Below the pieces are notes generated by a model that saw only the letters and a list, made by a program, of their open reading frames with translations, ran no database searches and had not been told where the DNA came from. From positions 4,951,501 to 5,015,500 of the forward strand of contig CATNEN010000005.1 of assembly GCA_950097015.1 (NCBI GenBank): a stretch of 64,000 bases of DNA. The letters run 5' to 3'. Each line of letters opens with the position of its first letter. Within the stretch, counting starts at the first letter, position 1. Positions 62,971 through 64,000 of the stretch are shown piece after piece. The DNA comes from Macrostomum hystrix (lineage: Eukaryota; Platyhelminthes; Macrostomidae). The position numbers and the translations under genes are program-made.

Positions 62971-64000
62971 TTAGGCCTTAGCCAGATCCCTAGCAACCAT
63001 CTCGGAGGTGATTGGATGCATGAATTGTCGCCTAGCCAGAAAGTGCTCCTTGGCTCGCTGCTTGGCGGCCGACCAGCCGAATAGTTCCCTGTAGAGTGGG
63101 CGAACAAATTTCATTCGGCCAACGGTGGCTAAGAAGCCGAGGGATTCGTCCACAGACTGCGGATAGCGATGCTTGGCGCACAGGCGGAGCCAGCGGAACT
63201 TCACCTCGCTGCATTTCACATTCTCCAGGTTGTAGACGCTGGCCATGCGAGCGAGTTTGGCGTGGGGCAGAGCCTGCTCCGAGTGGAGCAGCTCGTCTAG
63301 CATTAGAATCTTCTGCTTTGTGTTCAGCTGGGCGAATGCGTCTGCCGAAGTAACGAGCGAATGAAAAAATAACGTAACATATAAAAATACATGAAAGTAA
63401 TGAGAACCAATCCACTTATAAAAATTAACGGAAGATATCATTTAATCACGAAAAGTAACTAACGAGACCACCTTATGGAATTTAACGGAAGAACTCGTTG
63501 CAGTTCGAAAAGTAACGAGTGTGACTATTCTGTGGAATTTAACGGAAGAACTCGTTGCATTACGAAAAGTAGCGATTGTGACTATTTTATGGAATTTAAC
63601 GGAAGAACTCGTTGCAGTATTAAAAGAAACAGAACAGATCAACAGTGTACAAAAGTAACGGAAGAGATCATCGGTTAATAAAAAGTAACGGAAGATGCCA
63701 ATAGCGAAGGAATGTAACGAATGACGCTATTTATATATGCTGATGAAAACGAAACTTATGGGTTAAGACCCATAGTAAATATAGTTACACATTAGTAGAG
63801 CATATCCAACAGCATTAAAGAGTTCTCACCGGCTGAAAATCCGCTCAAATCCTGTCGCTCACTGTCTAGCCAATCGTGAGCCAGCTGAACGGATGAATCG
63901 GCCAAAGTCCGATCTAAGCCGTCAGGAATAGCCACGGGCGGCATTCCCGGCTTGTGAAACCAGGCCTCCCAATTTACTTCGGCTTCTACCTTGGCCAGGC
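62971..64000 (-). CDS. LTA4H: LTA4H/aminopeptidase-B family, C-terminal exons (partial)
   Basis: Two exons on the minus strand: 64000-63830 (continuing beyond the window) and 63341-62971 (TAA), joined in frame through a split GAC codon. They encode the C-terminal helical domain of the M1-family leukotriene A4 hydrolase/aminopeptidase group. Visible blocks: VNWEAWFHKPGMPPV, AQLNTKQKILMLDELL, NVKCSEVKFRWLRLC, GRMKFVRPLYRELFG and the end MHPITSEMVARDLAKA, all at family-typical spacing. The zinc site HExxH lies upstream of the window. LTA4H orthology rather than aminopeptidase B or RNPEPL1 is favoured by the C-terminal block but is not certain. Confidence 0.88.
63477..63645. repeat. 57-bp tandem repeat in LTA4H-like intron
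   Basis: Three units starting GGAATTTAACGGAAGAACTC at 63477, 63534 and 63591, each with GAAAAGTARCGA in the middle. Flanking sequence has further AAAGTAACGGAAGA echoes to about 63710. It lies entirely within the intron 63342-63829. Confidence 0.85.

Overview
This is eukaryotic (animal) genomic DNA. Genes are split by GT-AG introns, the repeats include tRNA-derived SINEs, small DNA transposons and a Ty3/gypsy element, and TTAGGG repeats occur in an intron. Several genes have a pyrimidine-rich AG 3' splice site 1-32 nt upstream of the start codon with no visible upstream exon. That pattern fits spliced-leader trans-splicing, so a flatworm (for example a Macrostomum-like species) or another trans-splicing invertebrate is a reasonable guess. 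No gene here fixes the species.

Layout. 1.7-11.1 kb (+): a nine-exon OCA2/P-protein-type transporter whose introns are mostly minisatellite; two arrays are built from its own splice junctions. 11.6-14.2 kb (-): a 30-bp array that is one uninterrupted reading frame of about 88 decapeptides with a gene-like start. 14.8-19.4 kb: AAGG microsatellite, SINEs, a 20-bp array and a cluster of small inverted-repeat elements. 19.4-20.8 kb (-): an intronless rhodopsin-like GPCR. 21.1-25.5 kb: a 27-bp and a very large 21-bp array. 28.5-31.0 kb (-): a three-exon CEPT1/CHPT1-type phosphotransferase embedded in 22-23-bp arrays. 31.0-33.1 kb: SINEs and a small unknown gene (-). 33-38 kb: AT-rich DNA with two oppositely oriented TA-flanked MITEs and a hAT MITE. 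38.0-39.9 kb (+): a broken Crypton-type tyrosine recombinase. 40.7-41.4 kb (-): MIS12-like kinetochore protein. 41.9-42.2 kb (-): PHPT1/Janus phosphohistidine phosphatase. 43.4-52.3 kb (-): an apparently intact Ty3/gypsy retrotransposon with near-identical LTRs. 55.5-56.8 kb (+): an ornithine-decarboxylase-family protein lacking the usual catalytic motifs. 57.9-60.3 kb: a 27/29-bp array. 60.7 kb: a hAT MITE. 63.0-64.0 kb (-): the C-terminal end of an LTA4H-type aminopeptidase that runs off the window.

The host genes are unrelated housekeeping or signalling genes; nothing suggests a cluster. The notable features are the minisatellite load (by rough addition about a quarter of the window), including arrays grown from splice donor and acceptor sites, and the long repeat ORF. 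The retrotransposon carries a GGGAAAC slippery heptamer directly before the gag stop, a primer site matching a tRNA-Leu 3' end, and a third non-env-like ORF. All reading was by eye; splice sites are inferred from consensus, frame continuity and remembered family alignments.
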